DNA from: Halobacteriales archaeon QS_6_71_20
GTDB taxonomy: Archaea > Halobacteriota > Halobacteria > Halobacteriales > Haloferacaceae
Length of the DNA: 64,000 nucleotides
Direction of reading: 5' to 3'
Assembly: GCA_003020945.1 (NCBI GenBank)
Contig: PXRU01000002.1
Coordinates: 32,060-96,059 of the forward strand
The first letter of the stretch is position 1. Each line of letters opens with the position of its first letter. The notes below the pieces were generated by a model. The model was not told the DNA's origin, did no database searches, and saw nothing but the letters and a program-made list of their open reading frames with translations. Positions 44,274 through 52,750 of this stretch are shown piece after piece. The position numbers were made by a program, and so were the translations under genes.

Positions 44274-44518
44274 ACGGGATACAACGAAACGGTCTGGAAC
44301 GGGAAGTGTCAGGTCCTCGAAAAAGAGAGATGTAGGCGTTTTCTCAACCTCGAATACAAATACAGCCGTGACAGCGATGGTGAAGACTCGTCGGAACCTC
44401 TGGTAGTGAGATCCCGATCAGTCAGTAATGAATGTGTATCAGTTTCACCATGCGGCCGGCGGGGACGGAACGACCGGTCGTCAACGCGTTCATACCCGTC
44501 TCCGTCGTACGATGCCGC

Positions 44519-45265
44519 ATGCGCGAACTCGTCTTCGCCCTCGAATACGCCCCGGGAACCAACGCCGTCGCCGATATCCTCGCCGACAACCCGGAGGCGA
44601 AGATCCGCTCCCTCTCCTGCCACGTCACCCCCGAGAACCTCTGGCGCGTCGACCACGTGACCGGCGGACGGGACGCACTGGATGAGCTCGCCGAGACCGT
44701 CGCCGACGCCGCGTACTACACCGACTGTTTGGCCCGCCGCGACTGCGAGGCCGACTGGGAAACTCGAGTTCTCGACCGCACCGACGACGCGCTCGTTCTC
44801 TACTCCTACTGGTCGCGCACCCCCTCCTGCACCTCCATCCCGCACCTCGCCATCGACCGCTTCGGCGACGGCCTCATCTTTCAGACGACGTGGGTCGGGC
44901 GTCGCTACGAGTGGCGCATCGTCGCTCCGAAGGAAACGACCTACCGGGAGTTCCGGGACGCCATCGAGACGGAGATCGACGAAACGACCGGCGTCAGCTT
45001 CGTCCGGGTCGGCGACGCGGACGGTGCCGTATCGAATGACGACGACTCCACGTTGACCCCCGAGCAGGATGCCGCCGTGCGGGCCGCCGTCGAACACGGC
45101 TACTATCGAACCCCGCGTGAGATCGAGACCTACGAACTCGCCGAGAAACTCGGCGTCCCCGGCTCGACGCTCTCCTATCGACTCCGTCGTGCCGAGGCAG
45201 AACTGGCCGACGCGTACGTCGCCGACCACTCCCCCTCGGCACGCCTCTCCTCGCGCGACGCCTGA
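44519..45265 (+). CDS. HTH_10 (Bat-type) transcription regulator
   Basis: A 248-residue haloarchaeal regulator. The N-terminal ~175 residues form a sensor-like domain with several cysteines and histidines (LSCHVTPENLWRVDH, DCLARRDCEADW, SRTPSCTSIPH) that could bind metal. The C-terminal HTH_10 domain is LTPEQDAAVRAAVEHGYYRTPREIETYELAEKLGVPGSTLSYRLRRAE. The start MRELVFALEY at 44519 was chosen at the domain beginning. It lies 58 nt upstream of the metal ATPase on the same strand, so it is probably its metal-responsive regulator. The metal is a guess from context. Confidence 0.82.
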   Translation: MRELVFALEYAPGTNAVADILADNPEAKIRSLSCHVTPENLWRVDHVTGGRDALDELAETVADAAYYTDCLARRDCEADWETRVLDRTDDALVLYSYWSRTPSCTSIPHLAIDRFGDGLIFQTTWVGRRYEWRIVAPKETTYREFRDAIETEIDETTGVSFVRVGDADGAVSNDDDSTLTPEQDAAVRAAVEHGYYRTPREIETYELAEKLGVPGSTLSYRLRRAEAELADAYVADHSPSARLSSRDA

Positions 45266-45323
45266 CCCGGTTCGGTACACACCAAACGAAGGGGCTTGTC
45301 CTCGGGCATCGTCCGTACACGCG

Positions 45324-47876
45324 ATGAGTGCTGACGCGTCCGGCTCGGACGACTCGGAGTCCCGAGCCGTGACACTCGACGTGCCGGGGATGGACTGTCC
45401 GTCCTGCGCGGAGAAGATAGTCGATAGCGTCTCGAAGCTCGACGGCGTCGTCGCCGTCGAACCGCAGGTGATGACCGGTACCGTCCGCATCGAGCACCGC
45501 CCGGAGACGGTCGAAGCGGACGCCTTGGTCGAACGCGTGCGGGCTGCCGGGTACGACGTCGACGGACGGGACGACCTCCGGACCGAGCGGCTCGACGTGC
45601 CGGGGATGGACTGCGCGTCCTGTGCCGGCAAGATCGGGAACGCTCTCGACGGCGTCGAAGGGATCGTCGAGCGTGAAACCCTCCCGACGACCGGCACCGT
45701 CATCGTCACCTTCGATCCTGAACGGACGTCTCACGGCGACCTCGTCGCCGCCGTCGAGGGCGCGGGCTATGAGGTCGAGGACACCGGGACGGACGGAGGG
45801 GAGGACGACCCTGTCGAGGAGAGCCGGGTCCGAGAGGTCTGGCTGAGCCCGCGCGCGCTCGAGACGTGGGTCGGCGGCGGACTGCTGCTCGTCGGCCTCG
45901 CGTTGGAGTTCCTTCTGACGGGGCTCGATGTGACGCTCGTCAGTCTCGTCGGACGGGAGTTCGGCACCGCCGAGTCGTTCTACTTCGCCGGCGCGGCGAT
46001 CGGCGGCGAGCGGATCCTCCGCAACGGCTACTACTCCGCCCGGACGCGCTCGCTGGACATCGACCTGCTGATGAGTCTCGGTATCGTCGGCGCGATCGCC
46101 GCGAGCGTCGTCTTCGGCGAGGCGCTGTATCTCGAAGCCGGGATGCTCGCCGTGCTGTTCAGCGTCGCCGAGCTGATGGAGGAGTACGCGATGGATCGCG
46201 CTCGCTCCTCGCTCCGCGAACTGATGGACCTCTCGCCGACGACCGCGACCGTCCGCAGGGACGGCGAGGAGACGACTGTCCCGGTCGGACAACTACGCGT
46301 CGGCGACCGCGTCGTCGTGCGTCCCGGCGACCGTATCCCCGCCGACGGTACCGTCGCCGAGGGCGAAAGCGCCGTCAATCAGGCACCCATCACCGGCGAG
46401 AGCGTCCCCGCGGACAAGACCGACGGCGACGAGGTGTACGCCGGAACGATCAACGAGGAGGGCTATCTCGAAGTCGAGGTGACGGCGGCGGCCGAGGACA
46501 GCACGCTCGCCCGCATCGTCGAACTGGTCGAGGACGCACAGCGGGACAGGACCGAACACGAGCAGTTCGTCGACCGCTTCGCCGGCCAGTACACGCCGGT
46601 TGTGGTCGCGTTGGCCGTCCTCGTCGCCGCCGTGCCGCCGTTGCTCATCGACGGCGCCGTGTCGATGAGACTCGGTGGCCGGACGCTCGTGTTCGCCGGC
46701 GATTGGGCGACGTGGTTCAAGCGCGGACTGGCGCTGCTCGTCCTCTCGTGCCCGTGTGCGCTGGTCATCAGTACCCCCGTCAGCGTCGTCTCCGGCATCA
46801 CCAGCGCCGCGAAGAACGGCGTGCTGATCAAAGGCGGGACGCACCTCGAATCGGTCGGGACGGTCGGGGCCGTGGCGGTCGACAAGACGGGAACGCTCAC
46901 GCACGGCCGGCTCACCGTCACCGACGTCGTCCCCGCCGAAGGCGAGTCCCGTGCGTCGGTGCTGTCCGTGGCGGCGAGTCTCGAGGCCCGCAGCGAGCAC
47001 CCGATCGCGGAGGCGATCATGGATACCGCCGAGGAGGAGGCTATCGAAACCGAGGGCGTCTCCGGGTTCGAGAGCCTGACCGGGAAGGGCGTCCGGGCCG
47101 AACTGGACGGCGAGACGTACTTCGCCGGGAAGCCCGCCCTGTTCGAGGAGTTGGGCTCCTTCGAGGGCGCCCGTACCCTGCCCGACGGTGGTGTCACAGC
47201 TGCGGGTTCCGACAGTGCCGACGACGCCGCCGGTGGACCGATCGAGGACTTGCAGGCCGACGGGAAGACGGTCGTCCTGGTCGGCACCGAGGAGCGAATC
47301 GTCGGCGTCGTCGCGGTCGCCGACGAGGTGCGTCCGGAGGCGACGCAGACGGTCGACCGACTCCACGACCTCGGCGTCGAGCGCGTCGTAATGGTGACCG
47401 GCGACAACGAGATGACAGCACGAGCGGTCGGCGAGACGGCGGGCGTCGACGAGGTTCGAGCCGAGCTGCTCCCCGAGGGGAAAGCCGAGACGGTGGCCGC
47501 ACTCGACGAGGAGTTCGGCGGCGTGATGATGGTCGGCGACGGCGTGAACGACGCCCCCGCGCTGGCGACGGCGACCGTCGGGATCGCGATGGGTGCGGCG
47601 GGGACCGATACGGCGGTCGAGTCGGCGGACGTCGCGCTGATGGGGGACGAACTGTCGAAGCTCCCCTACCTCTACGCGCTGTCGGGGAAGGCCAACGGCG
47701 TCATCCGGGAGAACATCTGGGCGAGTATCGGCCTGAAGGCGCTGCTGGCCCTCGGAGTCCCGTTCGGGCTGGTGAACGTCGCGGTCGCCGTCGTCGTCGG
47801 CGACATGGGGATGAGCCTCGGCGTGACGACGAACGCGCTTCGGCTGGCGAGAATCAGGCCCGAACGGTTCGAGTAA
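45324..47876 (+). CDS. P1B-type heavy-metal ATPase, Zn/Cd type
   Basis: An 850-residue metal-exporting ATPase. Two N-terminal heavy-metal-associated domains carry GMDCPSCAEKI and GMDCASCAGKI. Transmembrane helices include the ion-binding SCPCALVISTPVSVVSGI (CPC near residue 475), the P-loop DKTGTLTHG (Asp ~519), SEHPIAEAI (HP motif), TGDNEMTARAVGE and GDGVNDAPAL. The ALVISTP version of the CPC helix is typical of ZntA/CadA-like Zn/Cd/Pb pumps rather than copper pumps. The ATG at 45324 was chosen before the first HMA domain. It sits with its regulator in one island module. Confidence 0.92.
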   Translation: MSADASGSDDSESRAVTLDVPGMDCPSCAEKIVDSVSKLDGVVAVEPQVMTGTVRIEHRPETVEADALVERVRAAGYDVDGRDDLRTERLDVPGMDCASCAGKIGNALDGVEGIVERETLPTTGTVIVTFDPERTSHGDLVAAVEGAGYEVEDTGTDGGEDDPVEESRVREVWLSPRALETWVGGGLLLVGLALEFLLTGLDVTLVSLVGREFGTAESFYFAGAAIGGERILRNGYYSARTRSLDIDLLMSLGIVGAIAASVVFGEALYLEAGMLAVLFSVAELMEEYAMDRARSSLRELMDLSPTTATVRRDGEETTVPVGQLRVGDRVVVRPGDRIPADGTVAEGESAVNQAPITGESVPADKTDGDEVYAGTINEEGYLEVEVTAAAEDSTLARIVELVEDAQRDRTEHEQFVDRFAGQYTPVVVALAVLVAAVPPLLIDGAVSMRLGGRTLVFAGDWATWFKRGLALLVLSCPCALVISTPVSVVSGITSAAKNGVLIKGGTHLESVGTVGAVAVDKTGTLTHGRLTVTDVVPAEGESRASVLSVAASLEARSEHPIAEAIMDTAEEEAIETEGVSGFESLTGKGVRAELDGETYFAGKPALFEELGSFEGARTLPDGGVTAAGSDSADDAAGGPIEDLQADGKTVVLVGTEERIVGVVAVADEVRPEATQTVDRLHDLGVERVVMVTGDNEMTARAVGETAGVDEVRAELLPEGKAETVAALDEEFGGVMMVGDGVNDAPALATATVGIAMGAAGTDTAVESADVALMGDELSKLPYLYALSGKANGVIRENIWASIGLKALLALGVPFGLVNVAVAVVVGDMGMSLGVTTNALRLARIRPERFE

Positions 47877-48149
47877 TGGTCTCGTCGAAGTCCAGGTTCG
47901 TCACGGGAGTTCGGGCCGCCGATGCCTGCTTTCGTGACGCATCGCCCGAGCGATGTGTTCAACCGCTATCGAGACCCGGAGCAGGGCGATCCCAGACTAT
48001 CGATGGCCGCCCCGTGAGCATCCTTTCGGTATCGAGGTCGCCCGTGTCACTGCGTTCTTACTTACCGGCCCTACACTGTGAACGCAGCTGCCGGAAGAAC
48101 ATCCACTTCTCCAAGTGGGAGTGTACGGTCTGAAACGACCGAACTCGGC
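47877..48149. other. decayed stretch between the Zn/Cd ATPase and the repeat
   Basis: No gene is supported in these ~270 bases. The plus frame reads SLRSYLPALHCERSCRKNIHFSKWECTV before a stop at 48133, which could be the tail of a lost mobile-element protein, but I cannot assign it. With the 48.15 kb repeat and the MazF promoter it fills the gap up to 48286. Confidence 0.35.
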
Positions 48150-48210
48150 TACCTGCTCTCCCGCTGTTCGACCTGATGCCGACGTTCTTGTTCAAGTCGA
48201 TGAAATTCAT
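48150..48210 (-). repeat. chorismate mutase 3'-end copy 3, with a 13-bp insertion
   Basis: The minus strand reads MNFIDLNK, then 13 extra bases, then GTCGAACAGCGGGAGAGCAG followed by TAG, i.e. VEQRESR-stop. Removing the 13 bases restores LNKVEQRESR-stop exactly. The outer flank TGAAATTCAT is shared with the 44.23 kb copy. Confidence 0.75.
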
Positions 48211-48256
48211 GGTGCGTTTGTGAGAAAACGAGCACTGTGGGTAATAGTGGGTAAGC

Positions 48257-48277
48257 GTTATACAACGGTGAGTTGTA
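48257..48277 (+). promoter_or_regulatory. TATA box and palindromic operator of the AbrB/MazF pair
   Basis: CGTTATACAAC provides a TATA box about 27 nt before the ATG at 48287. It runs into a perfect palindrome, TACAAC (48261-48266), GGTGA, GTTGTA (48272-48277). Binding of the AbrB-type antitoxin here would block TBP/TFB, the usual autoregulation of such operons. The sequence symmetry is seen; the binding is inferred. Confidence 0.55.
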
Positions 48278-48286
48278 GTACACGAC

Positions 48287-48526
48287 ATGACGAAAGTGAA
48301 CGCTCGCGACCTGCGGACCAACGAAACCGACGACCGAGGTCGGATCTACCTCGGGACGGAGTACGCCAACAAGCGCGTGACCGTCGCCGTCGTCGAAGTC
48401 GAGTCGGACCGACCCGACGATGAGGAACTGGCCGCCGCGTACCGTGAGGCTTCCGAGAGCGCCGACCGTCTCGCTGAGGAGTGGACGGAGACGTCCCACG
48501 AGGCGTGGAGCGGACTCGATGAATGA
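48287..48526 (+). CDS. AbrB-like antitoxin of the MazF pair
   Basis: A 79-residue protein. MTKVNARDLRTNETDDRGRIYLGTEYANKRVTVAVVEVES has the swapped-hairpin pattern of SpoVT/AbrB antitoxins (DDRGRIYLG...VTVAVVEV). The acidic helical tail (EELAAAYREASESADRLAEEWTE) would bind the toxin. The ATG at 48287 fits the TATA spacing (leaderless). Its stop overlaps the toxin start (ATGA). Confidence 0.75.
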   Translation: MTKVNARDLRTNETDDRGRIYLGTEYANKRVTVAVVEVESDRPDDEELAAAYREASESADRLAEEWTETSHEAWSGLDE

Positions 48527-48876
48527 GCGACGACACCGAGGTTCGGCGTGGCGATGTCGTGGTCGTCCGTCTCGACCCTGCGGAAGGCTACGAGATGAAG
48601 AAGACTCGACCCGCGGTGATCGTACAGAACGATATCGGAAACCGCAACTCCGGTACGACCATCGTCGCTCCGGCGACGAGTACGCATCGAGGATACCCGT
48701 TCGAGGTACCGGTCGAGTCGGACAGTTCGCCGTTCGAGAAGGACTCCTCAGTTCGTCTCGATCAGATCCGTGTCATCTCCGTCGAAAGGCGGATCCACTC
48801 GGTTCTCGGGAGTCTGAGCGAGCCGACGATGGCCGAGGTGGACGAAGCACTGAAGCTGAGCCTCGGGCTGGATTGA
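48523..48876 (+). CDS. MazF/PemK-family endoribonuclease toxin
   Basis: A 117-residue toxin. VRRGDVVVVRLDPAEGYEMKKTRPAVIVQNDIGNRNSGTTIVAPATS carries the MazF core: GDVV-V, the KKTRPAVIVQND strand with the catalytic-region Arg, and the T-IVAP-T loop. DSSVRLDQIRVISVERR completes the fold. MazF toxins cut mRNA at short sequence motifs. It is translationally coupled (ATGA) to the AbrB-like antitoxin and appears intact. It probably stabilises the island, as TA pairs do on mobile DNA. Confidence 0.88.
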   Translation: MSDDTEVRRGDVVVVRLDPAEGYEMKKTRPAVIVQNDIGNRNSGTTIVAPATSTHRGYPFEVPVESDSSPFEKDSSVRLDQIRVISVERRIHSVLGSLSEPTMAEVDEALKLSLGLD

Positions 48877-48982
48877 GTCACCGACCTCCGGCTGCTCACC
48901 GACCCCGATGGAACACGTCGAACGCCGCGGAGCGATGCTCGAATCAGGACCGGGGAGAGTCGCTAGAACCGACTGGAGGCCG

Positions 48983-49020
48983 CTACCGGCTCTCCCGCTG
49001 TTCGACCTTGTTCAGCTCTA
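48983..49020 (-). repeat. chorismate mutase 3'-end copy 4 (intact ending)
   Basis: The minus strand reads VELNKVEQRESR and then TAG, identical at protein level to the live gene's last residues but with GC-rich codons (CTGAACAAGGTCGAACAGCGG), unlike the AT-leaning codons now present at the gene itself. It is probably the original gene end displaced by the newest insertion. Confidence 0.78.
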
Positions 49021-49155
49021 CAACTCACGTAACACGCTCGCGTATATTTTCCGCTTTCCGAATACCCCGTATCTAGCAGTTCGATGGAAATAGTCGAGGT
49101 CGAAACGCCGATCCAGGGTGTCGCGTAAGCTGAGGCGATCCCGACCCGTCTGTCA

Positions 49156-49707
49156 TCAGTCGATCAAAAGGAGATCATCCGAGGTACCGTCTTCGCTCAA
49201 CTCGATGAGGCTATGGTCAAGCAATTCGCGGAGAACGAACTCCTCGTAATGCTGGGTTTCGCAGTAATCACACGGCTTCATTTCCCGAGCGACCGCCTCG
49301 ATTTCGTCGCCGTGTTCGGCGTACAGTGTATCAACGAGCGACGCCAGTTCCTTGATCGCGGTCGTCTGGGCCGGTGAGAGCATCTCGTCGGCGTCGTCAG
49401 GGAGGTCGTAAGAGAAGATGCGCGTGTTCGACTTGTAGAATTTCCGTGTCCCGCCGCCGGCTTCCTCCAATCGAGCGATCTCCACCATGTCAACATCTTT
49501 CAGGATGTTCACATGGTGGCGTACCGTCGTTTCGGCCTTCTCCTCGCCACGTCGTGCTAATTCCTCGTGAATAGCTTCGATCGTCATTTCCTCATCGGCG
49601 AGCATATCGAGCATTTTCGCGCGAACCTCGCTCTCCAGAGCTTTCGCCTTCTCTGGGTCGGTCGTCACGACCTCCTGGATCGGAACGTCGGATTCGAGCA
49701 GGGCCAT
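49156..49707 (-). CDS. ArsR-type winged-helix regulator
   Basis: A 183-residue protein with an N-terminal winged helix (LESEVRAKMLDMLADEEMTIEAIHEELARRGEEKAETTVRHHVNILKDVDMVEIARLEE...TRKFYKSN), then a helical part. A possible metal site, PCDYCETQHYEEF, follows (CxxC plus His). It is divergent from the Cu-type ATPase gene with 130 bp between starts, so it most likely senses the metal and controls copA and itself. The metal-site assignment is inferred from the Cys pair. Confidence 0.8.
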   Translation of the reverse strand: MALLESDVPIQEVVTTDPEKAKALESEVRAKMLDMLADEEMTIEAIHEELARRGEEKAETTVRHHVNILKDVDMVEIARLEEAGGGTRKFYKSNTRIFSYDLPDDADEMLSPAQTTAIKELASLVDTLYAEHGDEIEAVAREMKPCDYCETQHYEEFVLRELLDHSLIELSEDGTSDDLLLID

Positions 49708-49838
49708 CCTGACAGCACCTATACTCTACGACGATAGTAAGAGTAACGCTACAGAACTACACACTGGTATGAAGTAATGAAGACCGCTACAATCGACGGC
49801 GTAATGGTTATGGGTCCCACTGGACAATGTAAACGTAT

Positions 49839-52163
49839 ATGGGGACGACACAGGAGCAATTCAACGTCGGCGGGATGTCCTGCTCGTTCTGTGCTGAGAG
49901 TATCCGCAAGGCCTACGACCGGACATCCGGTGTCGAGGATATCGACGTCAGTCTCGCTCACGAAGAAGTCCTCGTCCGATACGACGACGACCAACTCGGC
50001 GAGCTGGAGTTGAAGGATACGCTCCGGGACCTCGGCTATACCATCCGCGACCCCGATAAGGAGAAACGGTTCGAAGAGCAACAGGACGAACTCGCCGATG
50101 GGAAGCGGCGGCTGCTACTCGCCGGCGGGGCCTCCGTTGTCACGGGGATCTTGATGCTCTGGATGATCTTCGTGATGGGACGGTTCGAGTCAGAGTTGCT
50201 CGCGATGGATCTCGCCACGCTCGGACTGGCACTGGGAACGGTGTTCGGCCCTGGTCGGTACATCATCGAGAAAGCGTATCAAAGCCTCCGGCGAGGTATC
50301 TTCAACCAGCACGTGCTGCTCGAAGCAGGTGCGTTCGCCGGTTTACTCGGCGGCTTTCTTGGGCTCTTTATGTTCCCGGGCTTCCCGACCGTCCACTTCT
50401 TCGCCGTCTCCGTGTTCATTACCACCTACCACGTCCTCTCGGAGTACACCAGCCTCGTCGTCCGAACCCGTGCCTCGCAGGCGGTACAAGATCTGCTCGA
50501 TCTCCAGCCCGAAACCGCTCGCCGTGTGGCCGCCAACGGTGAGATCGAGGAGGTTCCCGTCGCCGATATCGAGGTCGGTGATCGTGTCCGGATCAAGCCG
50601 GGGGAGAGTGTCCCCGTCGACGGCGCGGTCGTCGGGGGCACATCGACCGTTGACGAGTCGGTGGCCACCGGCGAATTTATTCCCGAAGAGAAGACCACGG
50701 GCGACCGAGTGATCGGCGGCAGCGTCAACGAAACCGGAACACTTCTGATCGAGGTGACCGCGACGGGCGAGGATGCGTTCTTGAATCGGGTCGCCCGCGA
50801 AATCGAGGAAGCTCGGGCGATGAAGCCCGGAATTGTTCAGTTGACTGACCGCGTTCTCAAGCGCTTCGTCCCCGCCGTGTTGGCGATCGCTGGCCTCGCG
50901 TTCCTCTTTTGGACGATCGTTCCCGCCGTCTGGCCGAGCGGCCCGTTCGGAACCGGGCCAAATGTCCGGCGTGGGGCGTTCGCGGCGCTCGCCGTCCTCG
51001 TCCTCGGGTACCCGTGTGCGCTGGGGATGGCGACACCGTTGGCGCTCATCAGAGGTGGTGGAAAGGCCGCGAATCACGGAATCCTGATGCGCTCTGGTGA
51101 CGCCTTCCAGATCTTCCCTGACGTCGATCACATCGTGTTGGACAAGACCGGCACTATTACGATCGGTGAACCTGCTGTCAGTGAAGTAGTCTCCCTCGAC
51201 GACGATGAAGCGGGCTTGTTAGCGACTGCGGCGAGCGCCGAAACGTTCAGTGAACACCCACTTGCCGACGCCATCCTCGGCCATGCGGAGGAACACGGGG
51301 TCGAATACGGCGATCCCGAGGCGTTCGACTCCGTGACCGGGAAGGGCATCCGGGCGACCGTCCGCGGCGACGACGTGCTCGTCGGGAAGCCGGACTGGCT
51401 CACCGACGAAGGGATCGACCTCTCGGGGGCCGACGACGCTATCGAGCGGCTCCAGCGCCGCGGCCTCACAGTCTCCGGAGTCGTCCGTGACGGCGACCTT
51501 CTCGGTTTGATCGGTATCGGCGACGACATCAAGCACGATGCCAGCGAGACTATTCGGTGGATGAAGAACGCCGGCGTCACGCCCGTGATGATCACCGGCG
51601 ACGACGAGCGCACCGGGCAGGCAGTCGCCGACGAGGTCGGCATCGACCGGGTAACGGCCGATGTTCTGCCGGACGAGAAGCGCGCGGAGATCGATCGCTT
51701 GCAAAGCGGGGGTGAGCGAACCACCGGGCCGCGAACGTCGTCAGCGCGAAGCTGTGACGGAAGTCATCGAGTGGCGATGGTCGGCGACGGCATCAACGAC
51801 GCGCCTGCCCTGACGCAAGCCGATATCGGTATCGCCATCGGTGCAGGAACGGACATCGCTATCGAATCCGCCGACGTTGTGTTGCTGGGCGAGCGGCTCG
51901 GTGGTGTGATGGACGCGTACGAGATCGGCGAGGAGAGTTATCGCAAGACTCGGCAGAACCTCGCCGCCGCGTTCACATTCAATGGCATCGGGGTGGCTGC
52001 CGCGACGACCGGCCTTGTGCACCCAGTGTTTGCGATGATCGCAATGGTGCTGTCTGTCTCCGCCGTCCTCGCCAACAGCTTCGCGGGCCAACTCCTCTCC
52101 GGCGAGGGCGTCAACGCTGACTTCGCAGTAGCAGAGGCTGAAACAGCGACTCCAGCTGACTGA
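49839..52163 (+). CDS. P1B-type copper-transporting ATPase, YPC variant
   Basis: A 774-residue metal ATPase. One N-terminal HMA domain (GGMSCSFCAESI) precedes the membrane part. The ion-binding helix reads LGYPCALGMATPLALIRGGG: the ALGMATP context is that of copper pumps, but the usual first Cys of CPC is Tyr (near residue 390). DKTGTITIG (Asp ~434), SEHPLADAI, TGDDERTGQAVADE and GDGINDAPAL are present. A ~20-residue insert (GGERTTGPRTSSARSCDGSHR) sits just before the MVGDGIND hinge. It may export Cu(I) or another soft metal. CopZ lies downstream, convergent. Confidence 0.9.
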   Translation: MGTTQEQFNVGGMSCSFCAESIRKAYDRTSGVEDIDVSLAHEEVLVRYDDDQLGELELKDTLRDLGYTIRDPDKEKRFEEQQDELADGKRRLLLAGGASVVTGILMLWMIFVMGRFESELLAMDLATLGLALGTVFGPGRYIIEKAYQSLRRGIFNQHVLLEAGAFAGLLGGFLGLFMFPGFPTVHFFAVSVFITTYHVLSEYTSLVVRTRASQAVQDLLDLQPETARRVAANGEIEEVPVADIEVGDRVRIKPGESVPVDGAVVGGTSTVDESVATGEFIPEEKTTGDRVIGGSVNETGTLLIEVTATGEDAFLNRVAREIEEARAMKPGIVQLTDRVLKRFVPAVLAIAGLAFLFWTIVPAVWPSGPFGTGPNVRRGAFAALAVLVLGYPCALGMATPLALIRGGGKAANHGILMRSGDAFQIFPDVDHIVLDKTGTITIGEPAVSEVVSLDDDEAGLLATAASAETFSEHPLADAILGHAEEHGVEYGDPEAFDSVTGKGIRATVRGDDVLVGKPDWLTDEGIDLSGADDAIERLQRRGLTVSGVVRDGDLLGLIGIGDDIKHDASETIRWMKNAGVTPVMITGDDERTGQAVADEVGIDRVTADVLPDEKRAEIDRLQSGGERTTGPRTSSARSCDGSHRVAMVGDGINDAPALTQADIGIAIGAGTDIAIESADVVLLGERLGGVMDAYEIGEESYRKTRQNLAAAFTFNGIGVAAATTGLVHPVFAMIAMVLSVSAVLANSFAGQLLSGEGVNADFAVAEAETATPAD

Positions 52164-52187
52164 TCAGTAATACGATGGATTCTGTAA

Positions 52188-52206
52188 TTCATTGCAGAAA
52201 TGAATC
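52188..52206. terminator. hairpin between convergent copA and copZ
   Basis: ATTCATT (52188-52194) and AATGAAT (52200-52206) form a perfect 7-bp stem with a GCAGA loop, 25 nt past the ATPase stop and 96 nt past the copZ stop on the other strand. The larger TTCTGTAATTCATTGCAGAA around it is also nearly palindromic. A shared termination or operator role is possible. Confidence 0.35.
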
Positions 52207-52301
52207 CCTCCATTGACCGCCGAATCGGAACGGGAGGACTCGGCGTTACAGGCCCAATCGGACCGCCACGGGTGGATGCTCCTTTCGTTAGCGTGGCGGA
52301 A

Positions 52302-52508
52302 TCAGGTGGCGACATCGAAGCCCGCCCGCTCAATTGCCGCAGTGATGTCCTCGTCAGCCGTGTTGTCATCGACGACGACCTCGACGGTTTCAGCCTCGTT
52401 GTTGGCATCGACGCGGCTCACGCCCTCGATCTTCGAGAGGGCACTCTCGACGGTTTGTTCGCAGCCGTTGCATGACATTCCGGTAACGGCGATCGTTTCT
52501 CGTTTCAT
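52302..52508 (-). CDS. heavy-metal-associated (CopZ-like) metallochaperone
   Basis: A 68-residue single HMA domain: MKRETIAVTGMSCNGCEQTVESALSKIEGVSRVDANNEAETVEVVVDDNTADEDITAAIERAGFDV. MSCNGC supplies the two Cu(I)-binding cysteines. It would hand copper to the neighbouring ATPase. The ATG at 52508 has a Shine-Dalgarno GGAGG two bases upstream and a TATA-like CATATCTA near 52549, a leadered start unlike most genes here. The ORF-track extension upstream is not supported. Confidence 0.88.
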   Translation of the reverse strand: MKRETIAVTGMSCNGCEQTVESALSKIEGVSRVDANNEAETVEVVVDDNTADEDITAAIERAGFDVAT

Positions 52509-52750
52509 GTCCTCCGGTCGTGTTCCCGCTTCAAAGACAGTTACGATAGATATGATTGTGGTACCAGATCTTTGGTCGCGAAGGTACTTCTCCTTATCCA
52601 GAGAGATCGAACGGATGCCGGATCGTCCGGCACCTGACGCACTCACAGAAATCGTAACGCCGTTCATCGACCGAGAATCTGGAGAACAACTATCGGAAGG
52701 AAACCCAGTAGCCAAACAGAAATCGAATAGCCTGAAACACCTGTTTGAAG

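Noticed and set aside
52509-52750. N-terminal extension of CopZ in the ORF track
   Set aside because: The HMA domain starts at the ATG with a GGAGG two bases upstream; the extension has no domain and lies over a TATA-like element.
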